From JAAXGI01 sp965206975 (GTDB lineage Bacteria > Gemmatimonadota > Gemmatimonadetes > Longimicrobiales > Gaopeijiaceae): DNA of 64,000 nt. The position numbers and the translations under genes are program-made. Under the pieces are notes generated by a model, which was given only the letters and a program-made list of their open reading frames with translations, was not told the origin of the DNA and made no database searches. Shown here in pieces: positions 1-9,357 of this stretch. The DNA lies in NCBI GenBank assembly GCA_965206975.1, contig OZ242253.1, forward strand, positions 744,001 to 808,000, given 5' to 3'. Within the stretch, counting starts at the first letter, position 1, and each line of letters starts with the position of its first letter.

Positions 1-324
1 GGACGACGCCTCGAGCTGAAAGAGGAGGTGAATCCCGAGGTTGTAGTGTCCCCGCTGAACGGCCGCCGAATCCCCGGTCTCGGTCGCAAGGCGGAGATAC
101 TCCTCCGCCTCCGCGCCCGCCTCGGGACGGAGAAGGACCGTGCCCAGGTTGTAAAGGGCCTCCGGGCCGGTGAAGCGCGCCTCGGTGCGCGCCCGGTAGA
201 GATCGGCTGCCTGCTCATCCCGCCCGCTCCGATAGAGGCGGTTCCCGTACTCGAGGCTGCCTCGGTCCATCCAGAGGAGGAGCGCGATCAGCCCCAACGG
301 CGGCGCCAGGAGGCCGGCCTTCAT
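1..324 (-). CDS. BatC-like TPR protein, 3' end off the window
   Basis: Partial gene that runs off the left edge; 108 codons are visible. The N-terminus reads MKAGLLAPPLGLIALLLWMD, a single membrane segment, followed by TPR-like helices with the pattern ALYNLGTVLL and later HYNLGIHLLF. It starts 23 bases after the stop of the upstream VWA gene, so it is the third member of a same-strand VWA-VWA-TPR set. That order matches BatA-BatB-BatC-type (aerotolerance-related) operons, in which TPR proteins partner with membrane-anchored VWA proteins on the periplasmic side. The family call rests on context plus weak TPR spacing; the start has no strong ribosome binding site. Confidence 0.6.
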   Translation of the reverse strand, partial: MKAGLLAPPLGLIALLLWMDRGSLEYGNRLYRSGRDEQAADLYRARTEARFTGPEALYNLGTVLLRPEAGAEAEEYLRLATETGDSAAVQRGHYNLGIHLLFQLEASS

Positions 325-347
325 CCACCGGGCGCCGCGCGGCGCCG

Positions 348-1394
348 TCACGCCGTCCCCCGGCGCGGTGCCTCGGCCCTGCGCCCGAGCCGGACGTCGA
401 GAAGGCTCTCGATCAAGAGACCCGCGAGGGCCGCGAGGACGAGAAGGACCACTGGCTCGTGGCGGGCCCAGAACGGGACAGCCGTCTCCACCTCGAAGGA
501 CGCATAGAGCGCTTCCAGGGCGCCCGCGTCTGCAGCGTCCGCATAGCGGCCGCCGGCCGCCTCCGCGATCCCTTGAAGCAGAGGCTCGTTCATCCGGGAT
601 ATCGCGGGCACGCCGCTATCGTCGACCACCGGGCCGCCGAACTGATACGTCGCCTGCGGCATCACCATCACGCCCCCCTCGGTGGTCCCGACGCCTATCG
701 TATGGACGCGGGTCCCCCCGGCCCGGCTCGCCTCCGCTTCCGCGAGAAGCGCGCTCTCGACCTCCGGGGTCTCCCCGTCGCCGATGAGAACCACGAACCG
801 ATCCGCCCCGGGTTCGTCCCCTTCCCCGGCGAGTGCCGCTCCTTCCCGGATTCCGACCCCGAGGAGGGAGCCTGGATCGTGCGCACTCGCCATCGTCGGG
901 CCGAGCGCGGTCAGGAAGTAGCGGAGCGCCGCATGGTCCCTCGTGGGCGGCGCAAGCGGATACGGCGTCCCCGCGAACAGAAGGAGACCGAACTCCTCCC
1001 CCTCCAGGCGTCCGATCAGCTCGCGGGCGACCTCGAGGCCGCGCGCGAGCCGGGTCGGGGAGGCGTCGACCGCCTGCATCGAGGCGGAGACGTCGATCGC
1101 GAGGACGATGCTCCGGGGGGGAGGCGGGGGTTCCGGATCGACCGTCCACCGCGGTTCCGAGGCAGCCGCGGCGGCGGCGAGCGCTGCGAACGCGAGGAGA
1201 AGAATCCGCTCGATCCTCAACCGGTAGAGGTCGGATCCCGAGAGGCGCCGGGCGGCGCGCTCACCCCCGAGGAAGCGGGCGAGTCTCCGTCTCCGCCCGG
1301 CCTGTCTCGAGAGGCCGAGCACGGTCACCGCCACGACGGCAAGCCCGACGAGGAGGACGACCGGGTTCAGGAAGATCACGGGAGGAGCCCCCAC
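348..1394 (-). CDS. BatB-like membrane-anchored VWA domain protein
   Basis: 348 aa, GTG start. Two N-terminal membrane segments (about residues 6-28 and 61-79) precede a von Willebrand factor A domain from about residue 94, with an intact MIDAS motif DVSAS at 101-105. A C-terminal membrane helix follows at about 312-332. This is the usual BatA/BatB topology, with the VWA domain held in the periplasm as a metal-dependent interaction module. Its start lies inside the end of the upstream VWA gene and a TPR gene follows directly, so the three are probably co-transcribed and act as one complex. The exact cellular role of Bat proteins is unsettled (envelope stress or aerotolerance). Confidence 0.8.
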   Translation of the reverse strand: MGAPPVIFLNPVVLLVGLAVVAVTVLGLSRQAGRRRRLARFLGGERAARRLSGSDLYRLRIERILLLAFAALAAAAAASEPRWTVDPEPPPPPRSIVLAIDVSASMQAVDASPTRLARGLEVARELIGRLEGEEFGLLLFAGTPYPLAPPTRDHAALRYFLTALGPTMASAHDPGSLLGVGIREGAALAGEGDEPGADRFVVLIGDGETPEVESALLAEAEASRAGGTRVHTIGVGTTEGGVMVMPQATYQFGGPVVDDSGVPAISRMNEPLLQGIAEAAGGRYADAADAGALEALYASFEVETAVPFWARHEPVVLLVLAALAGLLIESLLDVRLGRRAEAPRRGTA

Positions 1395-2374
1395 CGGCTC
1401 CCTCGGAGCCCCACGTCGAGCGCCAGGAAGAAGAGCCCCGCAAGGAGGAGCACGCTCCCGAGCGGGCGACGCACCTCGACTTCGACGATCTCCGTGACCG
1501 GCGCCTCTATCTCGTTGATCTCGTCGTATATCGAGTCGAGCGCGGCGGCGCTCGGGGCGCGAAAGTACTCGCCTCCCGTGATCCGCGAGATCGCCGTCAG
1601 CACGGTCTCCATCTCGGCCTCCATCTGGCTCCGCCGCAGGAGGGCCGCATCGCGGGCCGATGTCGGTTCCGCCGTGAGGTCGGGCTCACTCAGAAGCGCG
1701 ATCGAGTGCACGCGCACGCCCAGGGCGGCGGCGGCCCGTGCCGTCGAGAGCGGGGCGATCCCCTGGCCGTTGTGCGCCCCGTCGGTGAGAAGGACGATGA
1801 CACGTGGCTCCCTCCCCGAATCGAGGAGTCCGTCCGTCGCCGTGAGGACCGCCTCCGAGATGTTCGTGCCGTCAAACACGAGTTGGGGCTCGAGCGACTC
1901 GACACCCGAGATGATGAGGCGGGAATCGGTGGTCGGGGGCACGCGCGTGGTCGCCTGGCCCGCGAAGGCCACGAGACTCAGTTCATCGAGCGTGCGGTCC
2001 TCGGTGAAGCGGACAGCCGCCTCGCGGGCTACCGTCAGGCGGCTGTTCTCGTCCTCCATGTCTATGGTCAACATCGAGGTGGAGATGTCGACGGCGAGCG
2101 CGATCCCGCTCCCTCGGAGCGTCGTCTCCTCGACAACCTCGACTTGCTCGGGCGCGGCGAGGGCCCCGATGAGAGAGGCCATCGCGGCCAGACGAAGAAG
2201 CTGCGGGCGAAGGAGGGTCGCACTCCGCACGCGCGGCCAGCGGGAGGAGCCCCTCGCGGTCTCCGTCCCGGCATAGAGGACGCCGCCGTGGACCCACGGC
2301 CACACGAGGAGCCACCAGACGGGGAGGAGGAGGAGGAGGTACAGAAACCCCGGCCTCGCGAACTCTACGGACAT
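1376..2374 (-). CDS. BatA-like membrane-anchored VWA domain protein
   Basis: 332 aa. The start MSVEFARPGFLYLLLLLPVW is typical of BatA, with an N-terminal hairpin membrane anchor and a second hydrophobic stretch at about 55-75. The VWA domain begins at about residue 90 with an intact MIDAS motif DISTS (96-100); later LTDG supplies the rest of the metal site. A C-terminal helix follows at about 305-325. It overlaps the start of the next VWA gene, which implies translational coupling. The MoxR ATPase and DUF58 genes that usually lead such operons are not immediately upstream; a damaged protease gene is. Confidence 0.82.
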   Translation of the reverse strand: MSVEFARPGFLYLLLLLPVWWLLVWPWVHGGVLYAGTETARGSSRWPRVRSATLLRPQLLRLAAMASLIGALAAPEQVEVVEETTLRGSGIALAVDISTSMLTIDMEDENSRLTVAREAAVRFTEDRTLDELSLVAFAGQATTRVPPTTDSRLIISGVESLEPQLVFDGTNISEAVLTATDGLLDSGREPRVIVLLTDGAHNGQGIAPLSTARAAAALGVRVHSIALLSEPDLTAEPTSARDAALLRRSQMEAEMETVLTAISRITGGEYFRAPSAAALDSIYDEINEIEAPVTEIVEVEVRRPLGSVLLLAGLFFLALDVGLRGSRWGLLP

Positions 2375-2558
2375 CAGGCGATCACTCAGGCCATCAACCA
2401 GCCGCCGGGGCGAGAGCGGAACGGGGACCGTCCCAAGCCCGCAGTCCCCCAGGAAGGCGGGTGGCCGGGCGCGCCACCCTGCGGCGGGCCTGCGTCAGGC
2501 TCGGCATCCACGGCCCCGCTGAACTCTTTCGACCGTGACCGTCGCGCGGGAAGCTCGG

Positions 2559-3616
2559 TCATAAGGCCGGAAGCGGGTAGCCCAGGGTGCTCAGCCGGGA
2601 GCGGTGTTCCGCGAGGAAGCGACGTATCTCGGTCATCGGGACGGAAAAAGTCACGCCGTAGCGTATCTCCTGCACCGGTTGCAGGTAGACGGGCCCTTCG
2701 TACGGCGCGAACGGATCCTGCCCGAGCTCCGCGCCCTCCGGGGCGACGAGCCGATCCTCCGTACGCGCTGCCGCGGCGCGCGCGATCCCCACCCACTCGA
2801 GCGCGTCTCCCTCTCCCCTCACGGCGAGGATCGGCGCTCCGCTCAACCCCTGATTCCACAGCCCGTCGAGAAGGAAGGAGTCGTTCGAGCCCCGGTCTCG
2901 GTCGCTCACGATTCCCTGCGTGACCATCTGGAATCCCGCAGGGTACCCGATGACGTAGACGAGAGATCCGAAGGATAGCCGCCCGGGTTCGCCGGTGACG
3001 AGGTGGGAGGGAGGCCGGTCGCCCGGGTGTTCACCTCCTCCTCGAAGCGCACGCCGAGGAGCGCCAGGTCGCGGGCGGGGTCGCGGGCCAAGATCTCGAA
3101 CGGATCGACGTAGTACGCGCCGGTTACGCTGTTCTCCTGCCGGGTCTTGATCGTGATGCGCTCGATCGCCCGCTCTCCCCCGGCCTCCGGCTCGCTCTCC
3201 CCCGCTTCCGCGAAATAGTTGATGACGGTGTCGGCAAAGCTGACGCCGTGATCCGTGGTGAGGATCGTGAGCACGCTCGGATAGGACGCGATCACGATGC
3301 CCGTGGACTCGGTCCCTTCCCGCGACTGCACCGTGTCCCGGGCGAGCCCACGAATATCGCCTCCCGGGGCCCGCATCTCCGCCTCCGTCGGGGCCTCGTC
3401 CTCGGCAAAGACGTGCGTCTCGTAGGAGCGGCTCACGAAGACGCGAACGACCGAGGCGACGGCGTCCTCGAGGGCGCCGGACACATCGCGGGCGGGGAAG
3501 TTCGTCCGGTAGTACGCCTGAGGGCCAGGGTCGCTCTCCACGTACCTCGTGCAGCCAGCCAGCGCGGCGGCAAGCGAGGAGAGGGTCAGAACGAATCCGA
3601 GGAGAGGTCTTCCCAT
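2559..3616 (-). pseudogene. HtrA-like serine protease lipoprotein, frameshifted
   Basis: The start at 3616 gives a lipoprotein signal ending in the lipobox LAGC. The first frame carries TTDHGVSFADT (candidate catalytic His) and RDPARDLALLGV (candidate Asp). Near 3001-3012, in a CCCTCCC tract, the reading jumps one frame and continues as FGSLVYVIGYPAG and GLWNQGLSGAPIL, where GLSGAP stands in place of the usual GNSGGP around the nucleophilic Ser. The second frame ends at 2559. Joined, the two parts make a trypsin-fold protease of about 350 aa with no PDZ domain, expected in the periplasm. One base change separates a functional gene from a broken one, so this could also be an assembly error. 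Confidence 0.65.
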
Positions 3617-3750
3617 CCGTCCGGAGCTGCAGTGAGGCACACGGGCTCGGGAGGGGTGCCCCCAGACCGCGGGGACAAGATGCCCCGCGCTGCGGGGCAC
3701 AGCAAGCAGAACAGGGCCGTGGGCGAGCAGGCCGGGACCGACCCCGGGCG

Positions 3751-4710
3751 CTACCGCCCGCCCTGTGCCGCGAGAAGGGCCCCGCGGTTCGCCTCCAGCA
3801 GATCGCGTGCCGTCGTGCCCGGCTCGCCGGTGATCTGGCGGAAGTGCGTGGAGAGTGTCCCCCCGGAGGGCGGCGCATCCCGCACCTCATCCGCCGGACC
3901 CGCCACACTCACCTCGATCTCGACATCGCTGATCTCGCTCGCAATCGAGGCGAGCTCGCTCATTCGGATCAGGGCAGGACCCGTGATCTCGTAGACCCGG
4001 TTCTCATGACCCTCGGTCATGAGCGCGACCGCCGCCGCGACCGCGCAGTCCTCCCTGGTGACATACGCCGTGCCAGGGTCTGCCGGGAGGACGAGCGCTC
4101 TCCCGTCCGCCACCATGCGGGCGGCCTCACCCACAAGGCGGTCGGCGTACCACTGATTCCTTAGGAACGTCCAAGCGATCCCGCTCTCCCGGAGCGCCGC
4201 CTCCGTCGCCCGGTGTGCGACAGCGATCGGCGACACGTTGTTATCCGCGTCTACGAAGGAAGTGTAGACGATGTGCTGGACGCCCGCCTCCACGGCCGCG
4301 TCGATCGCAACCTGATGGAGCTCGGCCCGGCGAGCCGGGACGCGCGGATCCCGATTGTTGCTGTTCAGGCTGATCAGAAGGAGGCGGTCGCCCCCTTCGT
4401 ACGCTGTATCGAGGGACTCGGGCTGAAGGAAGTCACCGAAGCGCGTGCTCGCACCGAGTGCCGCGTACCGCTCGAGCTCGAGCGGAGTGCGGCTCACCAG
4501 GATCAGGTTCTCGGGTCGTATCCCCCGGTCGAGGAGCTTCTCGACCACGAGCCCGCCGATCCGACCGGAGGCGCCCGAGACGACGATCCTCGGCTGGGGC
4601 TCGATCGCCTGCGCGTGAGCCTCGGTGACCGCCCCCGTGAATGCGGCGAAAGCCAGAGGCGCCGCCGCGCGACGGACGAAGCTCGCCCAGGTCCAAGTCC
4701 CCCTCCCCAT
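3751..4710 (-). CDS. NmrA-like NAD(P)-binding oxidoreductase, exported
   Basis: 319 aa from the ATG at 4710, chosen because AGGAG lies 10 bases upstream and the N-terminus then forms one normal signal peptide (RR pair, hydrophobic core, AHAQA cleavage). An alternative ATG at 4755 also has a purine-rich site. After the signal comes the Rossmann nucleotide-binding motif GASGRIGG (residues 45-52), then ISLNSNN and HIVYTSF as in atypical SDR/NmrA proteins; RNQWYADRL and the later substrate region resemble NAD(P)H quinone oxidoreductase-like NmrA members. A signal peptide on an NmrA-fold protein is unusual. A strong hairpin at 4801-4837 separates it from the upstream gene. Confidence 0.7.
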   Translation of the reverse strand: MGRGTWTWASFVRRAAAPLAFAAFTGAVTEAHAQAIEPQPRIVVSGASGRIGGLVVEKLLDRGIRPENLILVSRTPLELERYAALGASTRFGDFLQPESLDTAYEGGDRLLLISLNSNNRDPRVPARRAELHQVAIDAAVEAGVQHIVYTSFVDADNNVSPIAVAHRATEAALRESGIAWTFLRNQWYADRLVGEAARMVADGRALVLPADPGTAYVTREDCAVAAAVALMTEGHENRVYEITGPALIRMSELASIASEISDVEIEVSVAGPADEVRDAPPSGGTLSTHFRQITGEPGTTARDLLEANRGALLAAQGGR

Positions 4711-4800
4711 TGTCCCCATTCTCCTGTGCACGTCGTCCACTCCCATGGAATCCATCACACCGCCTCGCTCGATGAAGGGGCCCCCAGCTCCCGGGCGCCA

Positions 4801-4837
4801 GAGAGCCCGGCGCGGACATCGTCCGCGCCGGGCTCTC
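4801..4837 (-). terminator. 17-bp perfect hairpin, terminator of the upstream minus-strand gene
   Basis: A perfect 17-bp stem (4801-4817 with 4821-4837) and a 3-base loop lie 64 bases after the stop of the cytochrome c fusion gene and before the NmrA-like gene. The stem is very GC-rich and no strong T run follows on the minus strand, so termination efficiency is a guess; an mRNA-stabilising role is possible. Confidence 0.6.
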
Positions 4838-4901
4838 GCTAGCACCGTCCTTCCACCTTCGAGCGGTCAACCAACGGGCTCCGCTCGGGTGGTTCAGCTC
4901 C

Positions 4902-6284
4902 TTACTGGTCCGCTGCGGGCCGGCTCTCCCTCTCCTGGAGTACGCGCTCCCGCTCAGCGATCATCTGCTCGAAGTCCACATCCGGAATATTGGTCATTCC
5001 GAAGCGAATATGAGCCATCTCGCTCACGCTCCTCCTCCCGTAGACCACCCACTGGTCTGGATCCGGGTTCGACGGGTTCGCCGCCGTATTGTCGAGAAGC
5101 GAGGTGGCGATGATCACCGTGCCCTTCGGGAAGAGGGGCTGCGCCCAGTCCTCGTAGATATGCGTCGTGTGCCAGAGGTGATTCCAGTCAACCTTGTTGA
5201 TGACTTCCCGGCGGCCATCTGGATAGATCGCCTCCATCATCTGGTATCCGCCACGGAGGTGCATGTGGCCGCGGATGCTGTGCACCCGGACATTCTCGTC
5301 GAGCACGAAGTGGCCTCGGAGCATCTGATAGCCGTTCGGCGGAATCAGAAGGTCCGTGTAACGCGGAAGACTCAAGTCCCGGCTCTCGCCAGAATTGAAG
5401 GACGTCTCGTCCCTCGTGGCGTACTTGGGCTCCTCACCCTCCGGGTAGAGCCAGACGCCCACCTGGATCTGCGCGTCCACAACCTCCCGGCCGATTGGAT
5501 AGAGGTGCATCGAGAAGCCCATCACGTCGTCGGGGAGGAGGAGCTTCCCGGCGTCGGCGGGATACATGTCCGTCCGCTTTCCGACCGCGGCGGAGGAGAA
5601 ACCCCCGCCCGGGCTACCGCTGTCTTCCGGCCGTCGAATGCTCGTGTTCGCGTGATGGAAGACGTATCCGCTCTCGATGTCCGCCGGCCTCGTTTCCACC
5701 CCGCGCACCCATCGGGGCTCCGTCAACGCCTCATTCATCACCTGGCTAATCGGAGCATCTGGCTCCCACCACTGGTCTCCGGTCGCGGCCGGGACGGTAA
5801 AGGGAGGCGAGCTGACAATCAGGTCCGGAGGGCCCCAGCCCTGCTCGTCCTCGAGCTGCCAGTACTCGTGCTCGCCGCGCCAGTCCACCACCTCTGGGAG
5901 GAGCGACTCATCGCCCATCGGCATCCCGGAGTCCACCCACGTCGTGATTGTCTGGATCTCCTCGTCCGAGAGCGACGGGTCGTTCTTGAAGTCTTGGATG
6001 CCGACCGTCCGGTCGAGGTACCACCCTGGCGGCATCATGCGGTTCACGACCGCTTCCTTGATCATCGGCGCCCACGGTCGCACCTGATCGTACGTCTCGA
6101 GCGCCATCGGGGCGGACGTGCCCGGATGGTGACACTGCACGCAGTTCTCCGCCAAGAGAGGGGCGACGTCCCCGGCGTAGGTCACCTCCTGGGCACCCAT
6201 CTCCCCTGGCAACGCGAGCGCCCCGGCGAGCGCGACCCCCGCGAGTGCCAGCCACACATTCTGATTCCCCCTGTCAGTACGCAT
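4902..6284 (-). CDS. Cytochrome c / copper type II monooxygenase-like fusion protein
   Basis: 460 aa from the ATG at 6284, which has GGAGAG six bases upstream; longer starts would overlap the preceding gene. A signal peptide ends near GAQEV. A cytochrome c domain follows with the haem motif CVQCH at residues 48-52 and a later Met-rich segment (NRMMPPGW) that could supply the axial ligand. The C-terminal 300 residues resemble the two-domain copper type II ascorbate-dependent monooxygenase fold, with His-rich motifs HMHLRGG and WNHLWH. Such fusions occur in secreted or periplasmic proteins of unknown substrate. It follows a secreted protein gene by 13 bases, so the two probably form one operon. 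Confidence 0.75.
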   Translation of the reverse strand: MRTDRGNQNVWLALAGVALAGALALPGEMGAQEVTYAGDVAPLLAENCVQCHHPGTSAPMALETYDQVRPWAPMIKEAVVNRMMPPGWYLDRTVGIQDFKNDPSLSDEEIQTITTWVDSGMPMGDESLLPEVVDWRGEHEYWQLEDEQGWGPPDLIVSSPPFTVPAATGDQWWEPDAPISQVMNEALTEPRWVRGVETRPADIESGYVFHHANTSIRRPEDSGSPGGGFSSAAVGKRTDMYPADAGKLLLPDDVMGFSMHLYPIGREVVDAQIQVGVWLYPEGEEPKYATRDETSFNSGESRDLSLPRYTDLLIPPNGYQMLRGHFVLDENVRVHSIRGHMHLRGGYQMMEAIYPDGRREVINKVDWNHLWHTTHIYEDWAQPLFPKGTVIIATSLLDNTAANPSNPDPDQWVVYGRRSVSEMAHIRFGMTNIPDVDFEQMIAERERVLQERESRPAADQ

Positions 6285-6297
6285 CCGAACTCTCCGG

Positions 6298-7257
6298 TCA
6301 GTTGGTAACAGTGACTTCGACCCAACCATTGGTCCAGCAACAGTGATACTCGAAGCTATTCCTGAGCGTCTCGATCGACTGGACGAGCAGAATATACTCC
6401 CCCGGCGCCCCGAACGTCACGCTCGTAGTGCCGACGCCCTCGCTGTCGGTCAACGCGACCTGGATCTCGTCCTCGCTGAAGATCACGTCGCCCGGCCCTT
6501 GGTAGTGCATCCAGTAGAGCCAGCTTTCCGGCTCCTCGTAGAGCGTCTCCCCGGAATTCACCCAGACGGGGATCTCGAGTGGTTCGCCGACGCTCGTGGT
6601 GAGCGGACCGAATCTCGTGCCAGTGATCCCCTGTACCCACTCGTCGCCCGGGTCGAAGCGCACGAGGGGTGCGTACCCACTCGCCGTCCCCTGCAAGTAC
6701 CGAGCCGGCGCGATCGGGTTCTCGACCATGTACGAGGGCGAGGTGATGTGCCCCGGGGTGGAGTAGGTCTGGCCGTGGTTCGTCAATGTCCAGACGACCC
6801 GGCGATCTCCGAAGTCCGCGGGCACCCGGATCAGGAAGTTGTTCCAAGGCCGGCGGATGAACGGATGGATCTCCTTGAAGTACGTCGGCTGGCCCCCGTC
6901 GAACTCGGCCGGCTCGATGTAGTTGTTCGCCCCGACCGGGATGTGGAGAGCCTCCTCAAGGTTGAAGCTCGCGTACCCGAAGAGGAGGGTGTAGCTGCCG
7001 TCCTCGTTCTCGTACCAGCCCTCGAAGACGGGAACGATCGGACGCCCCGACGACCGCAGCATCTGGGGCGACCACGTGGGCGTGTTGGAGGGTTGGAGAC
7101 GGAAACGGTCGAAGTCTTCGCACACGTTGCGCGGATCTTGGCACACCTCGGGATCAATCTGAACCGGATCGATCTGAGCTTCGAGTGGCTGCCAAGACGC
7201 CGCCACGACGATGACGCCGAGAAACGCTGTTACAGCTAGGTGCCGAGTTCGGTGCAT
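6298..7257 (-). CDS. Secreted protein of unknown function, partner of the cytochrome c fusion
   Basis: 319 aa from the ATG at 7257, with AAAGG upstream. A clear signal peptide (residues 1-28, cleaved after LEA) is followed by a beta-rich, Trp- and Pro-rich sequence without a motif I can assign; the end EYHCCWTNGWVEVTVTN carries a Cys pair and reads like an immunoglobulin-like or copper-binding strand region. HIPVGANNYIEP and NHGQTYSTPGH are notable conserved-looking segments. It lies 13 bases upstream of a cytochrome c/copper monooxygenase-like gene, so a shared periplasmic redox task is likely. Confidence 0.7.
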   Translation of the reverse strand: MHRTRHLAVTAFLGVIVVAASWQPLEAQIDPVQIDPEVCQDPRNVCEDFDRFRLQPSNTPTWSPQMLRSSGRPIVPVFEGWYENEDGSYTLLFGYASFNLEEALHIPVGANNYIEPAEFDGGQPTYFKEIHPFIRRPWNNFLIRVPADFGDRRVVWTLTNHGQTYSTPGHITSPSYMVENPIAPARYLQGTASGYAPLVRFDPGDEWVQGITGTRFGPLTTSVGEPLEIPVWVNSGETLYEEPESWLYWMHYQGPGDVIFSEDEIQVALTDSEGVGTTSVTFGAPGEYILLVQSIETLRNSFEYHCCWTNGWVEVTVTN

Positions 7258-7494
7258 CGTGCTGTACCTTTCCCGCTGGCTCCGCGGCGCAGCCAAGGCG
7301 CCAGCGGTGCGTCCACCTTGAATAGAATAGCCCCGAGATTATAGCGAGCCCGTTCGCGGCGCGCAACACAAGTCCTGAGCGTAGGGCCAAGCCAAGGGCT
7401 CGCCCGGCACCGCGTCCCGGCCGGGCCTTTGCGCTCACGGCTTGTCACCCAATTCGGCCGGCGGGACGTCAGCCGATACCCCGCTTCAAAGCGG

Positions 7495-8962
7495 AAGCTG
7501 TCCCAACCGTAGTTGAAGGTTCCTGAAAGGGGAGAAAGAAAAGTGGTGGCCCCGGGGGTCCCGGGCCGATAGGCTCGGGTAGGCAAAAACCCCAACACGG
7601 AGCCACCACGATGAAGAGAACGTACGAGGCAAGGGATCGGGCGGACAAGCGCGCGATCAGGGAGTTCCTGAAGCGGGAGGGGCAGTTTCTGCTTCCGCTG
7701 CTTGAGCTCGTGGAGCAGACGGAGGTCGCGATCGACGAAGTCATCCAGGTGATGGGACGAGCGACGATCGAAGCGGTGCTGGAGATGAGCGCCGAGGGTG
7801 TGGCAGGCGTGAAGCAGGCAGGTCGGTCACGAGCGGAAGACGACACGGCGTGGTATGGCCGGCAGGGTGGTGTGGTTTACCTGTCGGACCGGAAGGTGCG
7901 TGTGGAGCGGCCACGGCTCAGGCGCCGGGGCGCCGGGGAGGGGGCGCCGGGGAGGGTGGCGAGGTCGAGGTGCCGGCGTACGCAGCGATGCGGAGACCGG
8001 GCGCCGTGGCGGATCGGATGCTCGAGGTCCTGATGGCGGGGGTGAGCACGCGGAAGTACGGCCGTGTGATCGGTGAGATGGCCGACACGGTCGGGGTGAG
8101 CAAGTCGGCGGTGAGCCGTGAGACGGTCGAGGCCTCTGAGCGCGTGCTGAAGGAGCTGATGGAGCGCCGGCTGGATGCGTGGGACCTCCTGGTGATCTAC
8201 CTGGACGGGATCCGGATGGGCTCGCACCACGTGCTTGCTGCGGTAGGCGTGGACTCAGACGGAAAGAAGCACGTGCTGGGCGTGAGGGAAGGAGCGAGTG
8301 AGAACGCCGAGGTGACCAGCGCGCTCCTAGAGGATCTGGTCGAGCGCGGCCTGGACCCGGGCAGGCGGCGGCTGTTCGTGATCGATGGCTCGAAAGCGCT
8401 CAGGAAGGCGATCGAGAAGGTGTTCGGCCAACGTCACCCCATCCAGCGCTGCCGCAACCACAAGCTCCGCAACGTGCTGGGTCATCTGCCGAAGGATCAG
8501 CATCCTCAGGTGAAGGCGGCGTTCCGGGCGGCGATGAAGCTGGACGCGAAGCAGGGCGAGCAGAAGCTCGAGCAGCTCGCCCGATGGCTCGAGCGCGACC
8601 ACCCCTCGGCCTCGGCCAGCCTGCGCGAAGGCCTCAGCGAGATGTTCACGATCAACCGGCTCGGCCTCCCGCCGCGGCTGAGGAAGTGCCTGGGCTCGAC
8701 CAACCTGATCGACAGCACCCACTCGGGCGTAAGACGGAAGACCCGCAGGGTGACCAACTGGAAGAACGGAGCGATGGCCTTGCGCTGGGCCGCGGCCTCG
8801 TTCGTGGAGACCGAGAAGAGCTACCGGAGGATCATCGGCTACGACCAGCTCTGGATGCTCAGGGCCCACCTCGACGACCATGAACCGGTTGCCGAAATGA
8901 GAAAGGCAGGCTAACCAAGAGACTCTCCGGAGCCACCACCTTCAACTGTCAGCGGGACACCA
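7495..8962 (+). mobile_element. IS256-family insertion sequence with 9-bp target duplication
   Basis: 1468 bp. The outer ends form imperfect inverted repeats (GCTGTCCC...AGTTGAAGG at the left; the reverse complement of the right end reads GGTGTCCC...AGTTGAAGG). TCAAAGCGG is repeated directly outside both ends (7486-7494 and 8963-8971), the 9-bp duplication expected for IS256 elements. The left target CCGCTTCAAAGCGG is itself nearly palindromic. The element holds one transposase gene broken by a small duplication. Fresh-looking ends plus a broken gene suggest a fairly recent insertion that is now inactive unless helped in trans. Confidence 0.85.
7611..8914 (+). pseudogene. IS256-family transposase broken by a 14-bp tandem duplication
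   Basis: The first frame (from the ATG at 7611) reads MKRTYEARDRADKRAIREFL through RVERPRLRRR. The second frame (to 8914) continues with VEVPAYAAMRRPG, the DDE region (YLDGIRMGSHH, FVIDGSKALRKAI), QRCRNHKLRNVLGHLP and STNLIDSTHSGVRRKT, all hallmarks of IS256/mutator transposases. The break coincides with a 14-bp tandem duplication, GCGCCGGGGAGGGG at 7930-7943 followed by the same sequence (last base T) at 7944-7957. Removing one copy restores a single frame of about 430 codons, so the duplication is the likely cause of inactivation. Confidence 0.85.
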
Positions 8963-8971
8963 TCAAAGCGG

Positions 8972-9284
8972 GGACTGACGTCCTCCGCGCAGTATCACGC
9001 CCGTGGCTGCCTGTGGGCGACTAGGGACGGCATCGCCCGGCCTCGGCCAGCTCCCGCGGCCACCCCCGTGCAAGTAGACGCCCGCGCCGGTCCCCTAAGT
9101 TGTGCACACAACCTAAATGTAGTTGTGGTCCGAGACATGACATGGGCAGCGGGGCACAATGACGCGGAGCTCGATCCTGTGCACCGCCGGCTCGGAGATC
9201 TGCCCGCCACTCCCATGTGGGCCTTCGAGTCGATCGACAGACACCGCACCGCGACCCTCTGTCTCCCGATCTGGCACGTTGAAA
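8972..9284. other. Intergenic stretch without a recognised gene
   Basis: About 310 bases between the right flank of the IS256 element and the tRNA gene. I see no convincing coding frame, no strong hairpin and no repeat. It may hold the end of the tRNA transcription unit, but no clear terminator is visible. Confidence 0.5.
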
Positions 9285-9357
9285 TGGAGCCAACGGGATT
9301 CGAACCCGTGACCTCCTGCTTGCAAAGCAGGCGCTCTCCCAGCTGAGCTATGGCCCC
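9285..9357 (-). tRNA. tRNA-Ala, anticodon TGC
   Basis: 73 nt. The reverse complement starts GGGGCCATAGCTCAGCTGGG, with a 7-bp acceptor stem (one G-U pair), a D-arm, an anticodon stem CCTGC/GCAGG enclosing TTTGCAA (anticodon TGC), and the T-arm with GGTTCGAATCC. The discriminator base is A and the CCA tail is not encoded. It stands alone, without rRNA or a neighbouring tRNA-Ile, so it is not part of an rrn spacer here. Confidence 0.96.

Noticed and set aside
459..2923. Long plus-strand open frames (about 600-700 codons) opposite the Bat genes
   Set aside because: Antisense shadows in GC-rich DNA: Arg/Pro/Gly-rich, no motifs, while the minus strand encodes clear VWA proteins.
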